The position numbers were made by a program, and so were the translations under genes. Source: Eubacterium saphenum ATCC 49989 (GTDB lineage: Bacteria; Bacillota; Clostridia; Peptostreptococcales; Anaerovoracaceae). From it: DNA of 64,000 nt. The first letter of the stretch is position 1; each line of letters opens with the position of its first letter. Shown here in pieces: positions 44,515 to 52,602 of the stretch. The stretch is taken from assembly GCA_000161975.1 (NCBI GenBank), contig GG688422.1:679824-743823 (forward strand), given 5' to 3'. The notes under the pieces were generated by a model that searched no databases, was not told the origin of the DNA, and saw nothing but the letters and a program-made list of their open reading frames with translations.

Positions 44515-44826
44515 TTAAGCGTTGAGCATTTCAAGAAGCTTGTCTTCTGAACGGAAACCTACTGCGGTTTCTTTAACTTCGCCGTCCTTAAATACTATGA
44601 GGGTAGGAATGCTCATAACGCCGTATTTTTGAGCAAGCGCAGGTTCATTGTCAACGTTTACCTTGCCTACTGCAAATTTTCCGTCACTCTTTGGCTCGAG
44701 ATCATCTAAAATAGGGCCTTGTCTCTTGCAAGGACCACACCATGTAGCCCAAAAATCAACCAATACAGGCACATCAGATTTTAATACCTTTTCTTCAAAA
44801 TTCTCGTTTGTTAATTCGATTATCAT
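44515..44826 (-). CDS. trxA: thioredoxin
   Basis: The 103-residue protein is a canonical cytoplasmic thioredoxin with FWATWCGPCKRQGPI (active site WCGPC), the buried aspartate in VLVDFWA and the cis-proline loop MSIPTLIVF. AAGGAGG precedes the ATG. It is located between trxB, which should reduce it, and ccdA, which should accept its electrons. Confidence 0.96.
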   Translation of the reverse strand: MIIELTNENFEEKVLKSDVPVLVDFWATWCGPCKRQGPILDDLEPKSDGKFAVGKVNVDNEPALAQKYGVMSIPTLIVFKDGEVKETAVGFRSEDKLLEMLNA

Positions 44827-44904
44827 ATTAAACCTCCTTGAAACAACCTATGGTAATACCATTCTCTCTAAGTATACCCTCAAAAAATTTTTACAAACAG
44901 AGAG

Positions 44905-45786
44905 TTATTTATTTAGTTGTCTTATGTATTTTGATGCTGCCATTCCTGCTCGTGCGCCTTCTCCTACAGCGACGCTGGCTTGAAGTATGCCTCCGATGCA
45001 ATCTCCTGCGGCGTAAAGTCCGTCGATGCTTGTTTTGCAGTCGTTATCTATGGTGATGTCGCCTTTTTCATTTAATTCAGCTCCGAGCTGTTTTGCCATA
45101 TCGGATGCGCCTGCAGTGCCTAGAGCTATGAAGAATCCGTGTAGCGGGATTGTCGAGCCGTCTGCGAATTTTACACCTTCCAATGTGTTTTCTCCATATA
45201 GATCATCTATTTTTTGAGAAACAATTTTTATGTTTTTTTCGTCTGCGGAAATCGAAGGATTTTCATCGCCGTTGGTAAGAACATAAACATTAGAAGCGAT
45301 GGGGCTCAGGTGTTTTGCTTCAGCCTCTGCAAAGCTGCCGTTACCAAGCACTGCGACATCCGTATCTTTGTGGAAAAATCCGTCGCACGTTGCGCAATAA
45401 CTTACACCGGAACCTTCGAACTTCGTTGTCCCTTTGATGGAAGATTTTACTCGCTTTGTACCGGTTGCAATTATCACAGCCTTGGCGGTAAAGTCTCCGG
45501 CGGTAGTTTTAACAGAAAACCCGTCATCAGGGTTGTCCGCATAGTTTATATTCAAAACGTCACCTTCTATAAACGGGATCTCAAGGTGCTTTGCCTGTTT
45601 TATGCCCGCTTCATATAGTTCGCTTCCGCTTATGGTGTTTTCAAAACCGTAGTAATTGTCTATTTCCTTAGCTTTTTGCAATGCACTTTCGCCGTTTGAA
45701 ATAACCGTTACATTCGTTTTCCCTCTTTTTGCATAGATCGCTGCAGAGATTCCTGCAGGGCCTGCGCCAATTACTATTAAATCCAT
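44905..45786 (-). CDS. trxB: thioredoxin-disulfide reductase
   Basis: TrxB uses NADPH (or another donor in some anaerobes) and FAD to reduce thioredoxin. The 293 residues begin MDLIVIGAGPAGISAAIYAKRG (FAD site), then have the redox-active SYCATCDGFF, the pyridine-nucleotide motif VLGNGSFAEAEA and the second FAD motif GLYAAGDCIGG. The ATG at 45786 is chosen because GGAGGG lies just upstream; the ATG at 45798 contains that site. The NADPH-binding loop GNGSFAEAEA has Phe where the usual GGGNSAxxEA has Ala, which may hint at a different electron donor. Confidence 0.94.
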   Translation of the reverse strand: MDLIVIGAGPAGISAAIYAKRGKTNVTVISNGESALQKAKEIDNYYGFENTISGSELYEAGIKQAKHLEIPFIEGDVLNINYADNPDDGFSVKTTAGDFTAKAVIIATGTKRVKSSIKGTTKFEGSGVSYCATCDGFFHKDTDVAVLGNGSFAEAEAKHLSPIASNVYVLTNGDENPSISADEKNIKIVSQKIDDLYGENTLEGVKFADGSTIPLHGFFIALGTAGASDMAKQLGAELNEKGDITIDNDCKTSIDGLYAAGDCIGGILQASVAVGEGARAGMAASKYIRQLNK

Positions 45787-45851
45787 ATTTCCCTCCATTC
45801 AACTACGTAGTGACTAAAATACCCTAAAAGGTGCACTTGAAAACAATGTTG

Positions 45852-47057
45852 TTAAAAATCCTCGTCCGGAAATTCTTCTTTAAGAAAATCGGCAAAATCT
45901 ATATAGTGTCCCTTTGTGAATTCTTCAAACAGCTCTTCTTCTGTTGAGAAGGATTCCTTTTTTCTGAGGTAAAGAGATAGTGGAGACTCGGACAGTAGGT
46001 ATACGAGATCCTTCATCGATTTTTTGTTCTTGGTGCATATTATCAGATCTTGGTAGTCCGTTACGAAAATCTCAGCTTCCATGCTGTCGATGAATCTGTA
46101 TGTGGTCGTGTCAAATTGTTTTTCGGTGCTGTTTGGAATGGCAAGAAGGGTTCCCGTCAATAAAAACAGAGGACGCATGTACGGCAAGTGCTCTGCGATT
46201 ACCTTGACTACAGCCTTGGCTGACATGGTGGCTATGGTAAATCTCACTACGTATTCGGTAGCTCTATTTATCGACAGCATTTCAAATCCTGAAATTATAT
46301 CTCTTGAGACTATGTTGCATTCGGAAACATAGGGGATGGCTACGTCATATTCCACATCGAATGAAATGACGGTTCTATAAAATAGTCCGGCCTGTTCATA
46401 AAAGACTTGAGCTAAAGAGCTCGATAGGCCACCTTCGTTTTGTACTATTTTATAAATTGTGGAATGTGCAAAAGCATCGACCAAGGAGTCCGGTATATCG
46501 CCATGAAACAGGTATTTCGCAAATGAGGAATCTTCCTGAGAGATTAATACCAGGAGATAGTTTATGAGGGACTTCCCCGGTATTGAAGCAGGCAAGAGCT
46601 TTAGAAAGATATTTTTCATTTCCTCGTCATCTCCGGAGTCTAACAGCGATGATTTTTGAAAGATTTCGTATTCATCGTATCCTCCCGGGAAATAATTCGA
46701 AGAGTTTGATACAGCTCTTACAAAATAATGCATTAGAGTGGAGATTTGATTCTCGTCCATGGACTTCCACTTTGTTCTGTCTGCGCAAAAATCAGCGAGA
46801 TCTTTTTCTTCGTCGTTTATTTCAGACACTTCTTTTTGAAAGGATTCGAAGCGCTTCGCTTCCACGTTTATCACGAAGTACTGATATAGGGCTATATTCT
46901 CCGGTCTTCCTTTTATGTCCCAGCGGATTCTTATCCACAGATAGCCTCGCATGTATGAATTCGTAATGCGAGCAGAGTGAAATATTCTGTTTTCCAGCGG
47001 CACTACGGGGTTAAGACCTCCGTTAACGAGTTTTAGTTCGGGTTTGTGTTTATTCAT
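45852..47057 (-). CDS. hypothetical protein, 401 residues
   Basis: I do not recognise this protein. It appears soluble and acidic, with no signal peptide or clear membrane helix, no obvious nucleotide-binding motif and no cysteine cluster. The N-terminal third is beta-rich (FHSARITNSYMRGYLWIRIRWDI), the middle is helical. The short stretch AEHLPYMRPLFLLTGTLLAIP is the only hydrophobic one. No good ribosome-binding site precedes the ATG at 47057, so the start may be further in. It is a single gene divergent from ung. The length and open frame make a real gene likely. Confidence 0.65.
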   Translation of the reverse strand: MNKHKPELKLVNGGLNPVVPLENRIFHSARITNSYMRGYLWIRIRWDIKGRPENIALYQYFVINVEAKRFESFQKEVSEINDEEKDLADFCADRTKWKSMDENQISTLMHYFVRAVSNSSNYFPGGYDEYEIFQKSSLLDSGDDEEMKNIFLKLLPASIPGKSLINYLLVLISQEDSSFAKYLFHGDIPDSLVDAFAHSTIYKIVQNEGGLSSSLAQVFYEQAGLFYRTVISFDVEYDVAIPYVSECNIVSRDIISGFEMLSINRATEYVVRFTIATMSAKAVVKVIAEHLPYMRPLFLLTGTLLAIPNSTEKQFDTTTYRFIDSMEAEIFVTDYQDLIICTKNKKSMKDLVYLLSESPLSLYLRKKESFSTEEELFEEFTKGHYIDFADFLKEEFPDEDF

Positions 47058-47081
47058 ATTGTATGTACATATTTATTTACA

Positions 47082-47110
47082 TTGAAAACTACTGTTAAGT
47101 ATAGTAACAT
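47082..47110 (+). promoter_or_regulatory. putative ung promoter
   Basis: TTGAAA (47082-47087) and TAACAT (47105-47110) are 17 nt apart. Transcription would start near 47117, which fits the ung start at 47145 rather than earlier in-frame codons. Confidence 0.4.
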
Positions 47111-47144
47111 GAACGATAGAGGAAAACAAATTTTAGGAGAGGGT

Positions 47145-47867
47145 ATGAGATTTTTAGAAGACGAAATCGATAAGCTCGGCGAGAGCTGGAAGAGGGCGCT
47201 GTTGCCTGAGACGGAAAACAAATATTTTAAGGAGTTAAGCGGTTTTATAGAGGGCGAATATGAGAAGGGGAAGATTTTCCCTGAAAAGCGCAATATTTTC
47301 AGAGCCTTTAGGGAAACGGAGTACGAGGATCTAAGAGCGGTAGTGCTTGGGCAGGATCCATACCATAACGAAGGGGAAGCGGACGGTTTAGCATTTTCTG
47401 TGGGAAGAAATGTAAAAAGGCCGCCTTCGCTCATGAATATAATCAAGGAAGTGACGCTTGAAGAGGCGGATATGTATTTGCTTAAAAACAGGAACTTATA
47501 CATTGAATCTCAAAATTACGACAGCGTGCTTCTGCCGTGGGCAGAGCAAGGGGTGCTCTTGCTCAATGCTGTCCTTACCGTAAGAGAAGGAAAGGCGCAT
47601 TCCCACAAGGCAAAAGGGTGGGAAAGGTTCACGGACGCAGTGATATCTCATATAAGTAAAAACAATGAAAATATAGTGTTTATTTTATGGGGAAATTATG
47701 CGAGGGAAAAGAGGCGGTTGATTGACGGTTCAAGGCATAAGATAATTGAAGGCGTTCATCCAAGCCCGCTGTCTGCATCCCGAGGGTTCTTTAATAAAGG
47801 TTACTTTTTAAGATGCAATAATTATTTAGAGGGAAATGGTAAGGGACAGATAGACTGGAGGGTGTAG
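47145..47867 (+). CDS. ung: uracil-DNA glycosylase
   Basis: Ung removes uracil from DNA. With the ATG at 47145 (AGGAGAGG upstream) the product has 240 residues. The catalytic water-activating motif GQDPYHNEGEADGLAFSV puts the aspartate at D71, and the C-terminal VHPSPLSASRGFF carries the catalytic histidine. The family segment ALNAVLTVREGKAHSHK-like LLLNAVLTVREG is present. A stretch of about ten residues (LLKNRNLYIESQNY) before the WAEQGVLLLN segment looks longer than usual. Confidence 0.95.
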   Translation: MRFLEDEIDKLGESWKRALLPETENKYFKELSGFIEGEYEKGKIFPEKRNIFRAFRETEYEDLRAVVLGQDPYHNEGEADGLAFSVGRNVKRPPSLMNIIKEVTLEEADMYLLKNRNLYIESQNYDSVLLPWAEQGVLLLNAVLTVREGKAHSHKAKGWERFTDAVISHISKNNENIVFILWGNYAREKRRLIDGSRHKIIEGVHPSPLSASRGFFNKGYFLRCNNYLEGNGKGQIDWRV

Positions 47868-47869
47868 CT

Positions 47870-48271
47870 ATGAACAGGGTTAATAAAGAAATATACAAGG
47901 TTCATTTGGTACCTCTAGTAATGGTATTTTTGTATGGGTTTGTTAGGTTTAGGGTCATTGATTTTTATGCCGAATTCAATTCTAAAGTGCTGTATTTTGC
48001 AGTTGTTTTGGCATATATCATAGTTACAACGGCGGTTGCAGATAAGTTGTGGGTTAATAAATTCGGAAAGGCAGTTACAAGATATTCGCTTATTATAGTG
48101 AGTATCAGTTTAATTGTAGATTATATACTTCTTATTGCAGGAACGATTTTGAATATAGATCTTGAACTGCCATGGTACAATGATGTCGCTTATTTCATCT
48201 TGTTTATATTCGATATAAATTTAGGATATAAAGTGGGCAAGGAAATTAAATCTTTAGACAAATACAGTTGA
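47870..48271 (+). CDS. hypothetical four-helix membrane protein
   Basis: This 133-residue protein has four hydrophobic segments (about residues 11-28, 39-58, 68-93 and 103-120) separated by short charged loops. No family is recognised. GGAGGG overlaps the end of ung 8 nt before the ATG, and only 2 nt separate the genes, so it is probably cotranscribed with ung. A terminator follows at 48341. Confidence 0.7.
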   Translation: MNRVNKEIYKVHLVPLVMVFLYGFVRFRVIDFYAEFNSKVLYFAVVLAYIIVTTAVADKLWVNKFGKAVTRYSLIIVSISLIVDYILLIAGTILNIDLELPWYNDVAYFILFIFDINLGYKVGKEIKSLDKYS

Positions 48272-48340
48272 GTAAAAACAAAGACATTTCCATTCAGTTG
48301 AGGTTTTCTAAAACGTAGGTACATAAAATTATGCTGAAAA

Positions 48341-48381
48341 AGCTCCCTTTCGTTGTTATGACTAAGGGGGCTCGTTTTATT
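48341..48381 (+). terminator. rho-independent terminator after the ung unit
   Basis: AGCTCCCTT (48341-48349) pairs with AAGGGGGCT (48364-48372) with one G-U pair, followed by CGTTTTATT. It closes the ung/membrane-protein transcription unit. Confidence 0.75.
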
Positions 48382-48424
48382 AGTGGCAAAGTCGGGAGAG
48401 TATAGTGTTAATTAGTGGCAATTT

Positions 48425-48453
48425 TTGGGTACATAGAGGGCGTATGCTATAAT
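48425..48453 (+). promoter_or_regulatory. promoter of the metal-ATPase unit
   Basis: A perfect TATAAT (48448-48453) with an extended -10 TGC directly upstream, and TTGGGT 17 nt further up. The weak -35 is compensated by the extended -10. It lies 33 nt before the 69-residue gene. Confidence 0.65.
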
Positions 48454-48485
48454 ATATGGATCTTATAGGGTGAAAGAGGTGTACC

Positions 48486-48695
48486 ATGAAAAAGGAAATA
48501 ATTGCTTTTATAGGGGGGCTAATTGTTGCAAAACTTGCAAAGGCGGCAAGAAAGAACCCGAAGGTAAGAGAATATGCTGTTAAGGGTGTAGTAGAAGGAA
48601 TTAAATTTCAAAAGGTGGCAAAGGCATCTTTGCAAGATATAAAGGAAGAAGCGGAAGATATTTATAAGGATGCACAGGTAATCACAGGCAAATAA
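48486..48695 (+). CDS. small membrane-associated protein next to metal P-type ATPase (DUF6110-like)
   Basis: The 69-residue protein starts with a hydrophobic, glycine-containing segment (EIIAFIGGLIVAKLAKAA) and continues as an amphipathic helix with an acidic C-terminal half (ASLQDIKEEAEDIYKDAQ). Small proteins of this size and layout, annotated as DUF6110 in Clostridia, lie directly before heavy-metal P-type ATPases. In mycobacteria, DUF1490/PacL proteins play an analogous scaffold role for CtpC/CtpG-type pumps. Here the ATPase follows 78 nt later. The PacL metal-binding histidine/aspartate tail is not seen. A partner role is inferred from position only. Confidence 0.7.
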   Translation: MKKEIIAFIGGLIVAKLAKAARKNPKVREYAVKGVVEGIKFQKVAKASLQDIKEEAEDIYKDAQVITGK

Positions 48696-48773
48696 ATATA
48701 GCTTGTATAGAGTGTATTGTTTGGAGTTGCACAAAGGCTGCAATGTTTTTGTGTGGAATAAATTGGTGTGAAG

Positions 48774-50855
48774 ATGAAATATGAATTAAAATATGATCGC
48801 AATAACAGGATTAGAGTAAGATGCGGCATGGGCGCATTCAGCTTTGAAAAGGCAAGAGGTATTGAAGCCTTGCTTTTAGACGATGAACATATACTAAATG
48901 CTACTGCGGCGGATGCAAACGGGAGCATAACTTTAGAATATGAAAGCGGTGCAAGGGATAGAGTTATAGAAACGCTGGATAACCTGGATTTGAGCGAAAT
49001 AAAGCCCGCCACGGAGCTTTCTATGAAGGTGCTGGATAATAAAGTCTTCTTTGACATAATCAAGCAAGCAGTGCTTAGAGGAGTGAGCAAATATATTTTG
49101 CCGACCCCCATATCTACGATATATACCCTTTATAAGGCATGGCAATTTATAAAAGAAGGACTTAAAGAGCTGAGACAGCTAAGGCTGAACGTTGCGGTGC
49201 TGGATGCTGCGGCGGTTTCATCGGCAATTTTGATGAGGCAGTTTTCAACGGCAAGCTCGATAATGTATATGCTTTCAATTTCAGAGATATTCGAAGATTA
49301 TACTAAGAGAAAAGCGAAAATTACATTGGCAAAGAGCATAGCTATAAATGTAGATAAGGTTTGGGTTGTAAACAAGGATGTTGAAGTGGAGGTGCCGCTC
49401 AGCAGCGTGAAAAAAGGTGATCTGATAAGAGTGAGAACGGGGTGCATGGTTCCTGTAGATGGAGAGATCTGCAGCGGCTTGGCGGATATAAACCAGTCCA
49501 CTTTAACAGGCGAGCCACTGGCAATCCCAAGAGAAAAAGGCGATACGGTATTTGCAGGCACTACGGTAGAAAACGGAGATATAGTAATTAGAACGGACAA
49601 GCTACCGTCCGATGCAAGAGTAAGCAAGATTGTAGACCTAATAGAAAATTCAAATGACTTAAAAGCAAACATTCAAACTAAGGCAGAGCATGTGGCGAAT
49701 AAAATCGTGCCGTTTAATTTTTTTGGAGCGGGTCTTGTGTTGTTGTTTACACGAAACATCACTAAGGCGGCAGCCGTGCTCATGGTCGACTATTCATGCG
49801 GGCTCAAAATCACTACGTCTATTTCGGTTATAAGTGCTATGAAACAGGCAACCACGGAAGGAATGATGGTAAAGGGCGGTAAGCACCTTGAAACACTGTC
49901 TGAGGTGGACACGGTAGTATTTGATAAAACCGGAACCCTTACAAAGGCAACGCCTGTACTTGAACGCATCATATCTTTGAGCGATAAGTATACGGAAGAT
50001 GAATTGCTAAAGGTGGCGGCCTGCATTGAAGAGCATTTCCCGCATAGCGTAGCCAGAGCGATAGTAAAGGCAGCTATGGACAGGAGAATAGAGCATAGAG
50101 AAGAGCATACCGAGGTAAATTATATAGTTGCGCACGGCATCAGCACTACGCTTTATGGTGAAAAAGTGGTGATAGGAAGCAAGCATTTCATTTTAGAGGA
50201 TGAACAATCAGATGTCAGCAATGAGGCAAGGGAAATTATTGCAGGCATAAGCACTACGAATTCTGCGGTTTACCTTGCTATCGGTGGAAAACTCGTAGGG
50301 ATATTTTTGGTAGAGGATCCGCCTAGGGAAGAGGCAAGAGAAGTGATAGAGAGCCTTCGAAAAAGCGGTATAAAAAAGGTCATCATGCTCACGGGAGACA
50401 GCGAGAATGCGGCGAAGGCGGTTGCAGAAAAAATCGGAGTTGATGAATACAGGTCTCAGGTGTTGCCGGATGATAAAAACAGAATCATAAAAGAATTGCA
50501 GGATGCGGGCAGCACGGTTATGATGGTGGGAGATGGAATTAACGATTCGCCCGCATTGGCGGCAGCGGACGTTTCCGTTGCTATGAGGGACGGCTCTGAT
50601 ATAGCGAGGGAAGTGGCGGATATAACCCTGCCCGGTGATCTATATCAGCTTGTAACCGTAAAAAATATAGGCAATGCATTGATAAAGAAGATCAATAAGA
50701 ATCATATGGCGATCATAGGCTGTAACAGCCTGTTTATGCTGGGCGGAATAACAAATGTGATAGGACTTAACACTGCGGCGTTTTTGCATAACGCATCAAC
50801 CATGGCGATAAGTGTAGACAGTATGAAACAATTGGATATAAAAGAGAAGTCATAA
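48774..50855 (+). CDS. heavy-metal translocating P1B-type ATPase
   Basis: This metal pump has about 693 residues. Visible motifs are the actuator loop TLTGEP, the phosphorylation site DKTGTLT with D384, the HP-locus variant EEHFPHSVARAI, GDSENAA and the hinge VGDGINDSPALAAADVSVAM. The N-terminus is a degenerate HMA-like domain without CxxC. The metal-selecting helix reads VDYSCGLKIT (S341-C342-G343, K345) instead of the usual CPC or SPC, and the C-terminus reads HNASTMAISVDSMKQL. This resembles the CtpC/CtpV-like branch found with small partner proteins. The metal is not determinable; Mn, Zn or another divalent ion is likely. GTG at 48768 is an alternative start. Confidence 0.88.
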   Translation: MKYELKYDRNNRIRVRCGMGAFSFEKARGIEALLLDDEHILNATAADANGSITLEYESGARDRVIETLDNLDLSEIKPATELSMKVLDNKVFFDIIKQAVLRGVSKYILPTPISTIYTLYKAWQFIKEGLKELRQLRLNVAVLDAAAVSSAILMRQFSTASSIMYMLSISEIFEDYTKRKAKITLAKSIAINVDKVWVVNKDVEVEVPLSSVKKGDLIRVRTGCMVPVDGEICSGLADINQSTLTGEPLAIPREKGDTVFAGTTVENGDIVIRTDKLPSDARVSKIVDLIENSNDLKANIQTKAEHVANKIVPFNFFGAGLVLLFTRNITKAAAVLMVDYSCGLKITTSISVISAMKQATTEGMMVKGGKHLETLSEVDTVVFDKTGTLTKATPVLERIISLSDKYTEDELLKVAACIEEHFPHSVARAIVKAAMDRRIEHREEHTEVNYIVAHGISTTLYGEKVVIGSKHFILEDEQSDVSNEAREIIAGISTTNSAVYLAIGGKLVGIFLVEDPPREEAREVIESLRKSGIKKVIMLTGDSENAAKAVAEKIGVDEYRSQVLPDDKNRIIKELQDAGSTVMMVGDGINDSPALAAADVSVAMRDGSDIAREVADITLPGDLYQLVTVKNIGNALIKKINKNHMAIIGCNSLFMLGGITNVIGLNTAAFLHNASTMAISVDSMKQLDIKEKS

Positions 50856-50872
50856 CAAAGAAGGAGCTGAGC

Positions 50873-52564
50873 ATGAAGATAAAATTTTGCGGAGCTGCAA
50901 CAGGGGTAACAGGATCATGTCATTTGATAGAAGGTGAAGGACATAGGGTCCTTTTGGATTGCGGGCAGTTTCAAGGAGGGCGAGCCCAAGAAAAGCTCAA
51001 TGCGGAGCCCTTCCCCTTTGACATAGATCAGATAGAAGACGTCGTATTGTCGCATGCACATATAGATCATTGCGGCAGGTTACCGCTATTGGTAAAACGA
51101 GGATTCACGGGCAGGATATTCTGCACAGATGCGACAGCCGATTTACTGGGAGTGATGCTTCGTGACAGCGCACATATACACCAAATGGAAGCGGAGTGGC
51201 AAAACCGCAAAAATGAAAGGGCGGGAAGACCTCTTGTAGAACCCCTTTATACTATGGAAGACGCCGAGCTTGCGCTAAAGCAAGTAGTGCCGATATTGTA
51301 TGATCAGCTTGTAGATATCAATGACAAGATGCAGATAGTATTTAATGATGCCGGACATATTTTGGGCTCTGCAATTACGGAAATCTGGGTAAAAGAACGG
51401 GATAAAACCAGCAAGATAGTTTTTACCGGAGACTTAGGGGTAAAAGACCGTCCTATATTGAGAGATCCGACAATCATCAAAAAGGCGGATTACGTGATTA
51501 TGGAATCGACTTATGGAAACAGAACCCACCCGCTTAGAGACGCAAGAATAGATAAACTCGTAGACATAATTATAGATACTGCTAAAAAAGGCGGCTCCGT
51601 AGTGATACCGGCGTTTGCCGTAGGAAGAACACAGGAATTGATATATGAGCTTAAGCGATACATTAAGGAAGGCGGTAAATGGGGAAAGAGGCTTTTGGAA
51701 ATACCGTTTTATGTAGACAGCCCGATGGCGACATCCGCAACGGAAATCTTTAAAAGAAACGCTCAAGCCTTTGACAAAGAGGCGAGGGACTATATTTTGA
51801 ACGGCGATAATCCGCTCACCATAGAAAATTTAAGGTTTACGCTCAGCAGTAAAGAGTCTCAGGCGATAAACTTTAACAAGGATCCGAAGGTGATTATTTC
51901 TGCCAGCGGTATGTGTGAAGCGGGTAGAATAAGGCATCACTTAAAGCACAATGCATGGGACCCAAAATCGTCCATCGTCTTTGTAGGATATCAAGCCCAA
52001 GGGACGCTTGGAAGGAATCTTTTAGACGGCGTTAAGGATATAAAATTGTTTGGTGAGAAGATTCACGTCAATGCGAAGATATACAATCTGGAAGGATTTT
52101 CAGGGCATGCCGACATGTTGGGACTCTTAGATTGGGTTGGCGGCTTCCAAAGAAAGCCTAAAAAAATATTCCTTGTTCACGGAGAAAATGAATCAAAGGA
52201 TTATTTGAAGGGTGAAATAGAAAAAAGGTATGGATATGATGTCGAGGCGATTCACGAAGTGAGTGAATATGAGCTAGTGGGAGACAGCATAGAAGGAACA
52301 CCGAGTGCGGTACACGAAAAGACGGATGAAGAAGGAATAGAAGTGATGAGGGAAAGGCTAAACAAAATACATAACAGTATTGAGGATATACTGTATAATA
52401 CCGATCTCATGATAGCCAAAAATGCCGAACCCGAACACGTTGCCGAAATAAACAATGTAGTATTGGAGCTTGAAAAGAAAGCTTTAAAACTGGGTTCGAT
52501 AGTGACGGATAAAAAGGTTGCTCAGCAGATGCCAAACCAACAAGAACAGAATAATGTGGTATAA
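50873..52564 (+). CDS. metallo-beta-lactamase/beta-CASP RNase (CPSF73-like)
   Basis: The 563-residue protein has the MBL fold zinc motif LSHAHIDHCGRLP (HxHxDH), DAGHILGSA and the aspartate in FTGDLG. The beta-CASP insert begins near VIPAFAVGRTQEL, and the C-terminal RNA-specificity part has GMCEAGRIRHHLKH and LEGFSGHADMLGLLDW. It resembles CPSF73/TTHA0252-type RNases rather than RNase J. The last about 100 residues are a helical extension after the catalytic core. AAGGAG precedes the ATG, 17 nt after the ATPase gene. Confidence 0.9.
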   Translation: MKIKFCGAATGVTGSCHLIEGEGHRVLLDCGQFQGGRAQEKLNAEPFPFDIDQIEDVVLSHAHIDHCGRLPLLVKRGFTGRIFCTDATADLLGVMLRDSAHIHQMEAEWQNRKNERAGRPLVEPLYTMEDAELALKQVVPILYDQLVDINDKMQIVFNDAGHILGSAITEIWVKERDKTSKIVFTGDLGVKDRPILRDPTIIKKADYVIMESTYGNRTHPLRDARIDKLVDIIIDTAKKGGSVVIPAFAVGRTQELIYELKRYIKEGGKWGKRLLEIPFYVDSPMATSATEIFKRNAQAFDKEARDYILNGDNPLTIENLRFTLSSKESQAINFNKDPKVIISASGMCEAGRIRHHLKHNAWDPKSSIVFVGYQAQGTLGRNLLDGVKDIKLFGEKIHVNAKIYNLEGFSGHADMLGLLDWVGGFQRKPKKIFLVHGENESKDYLKGEIEKRYGYDVEAIHEVSEYELVGDSIEGTPSAVHEKTDEEGIEVMRERLNKIHNSIEDILYNTDLMIAKNAEPEHVAEINNVVLELEKKALKLGSIVTDKKVAQQMPNQQEQNNVV

Positions 52565-52602
52565 TGAGGGATATTTTAAATACATATCTTGTGGAGGAAT
52601 GA

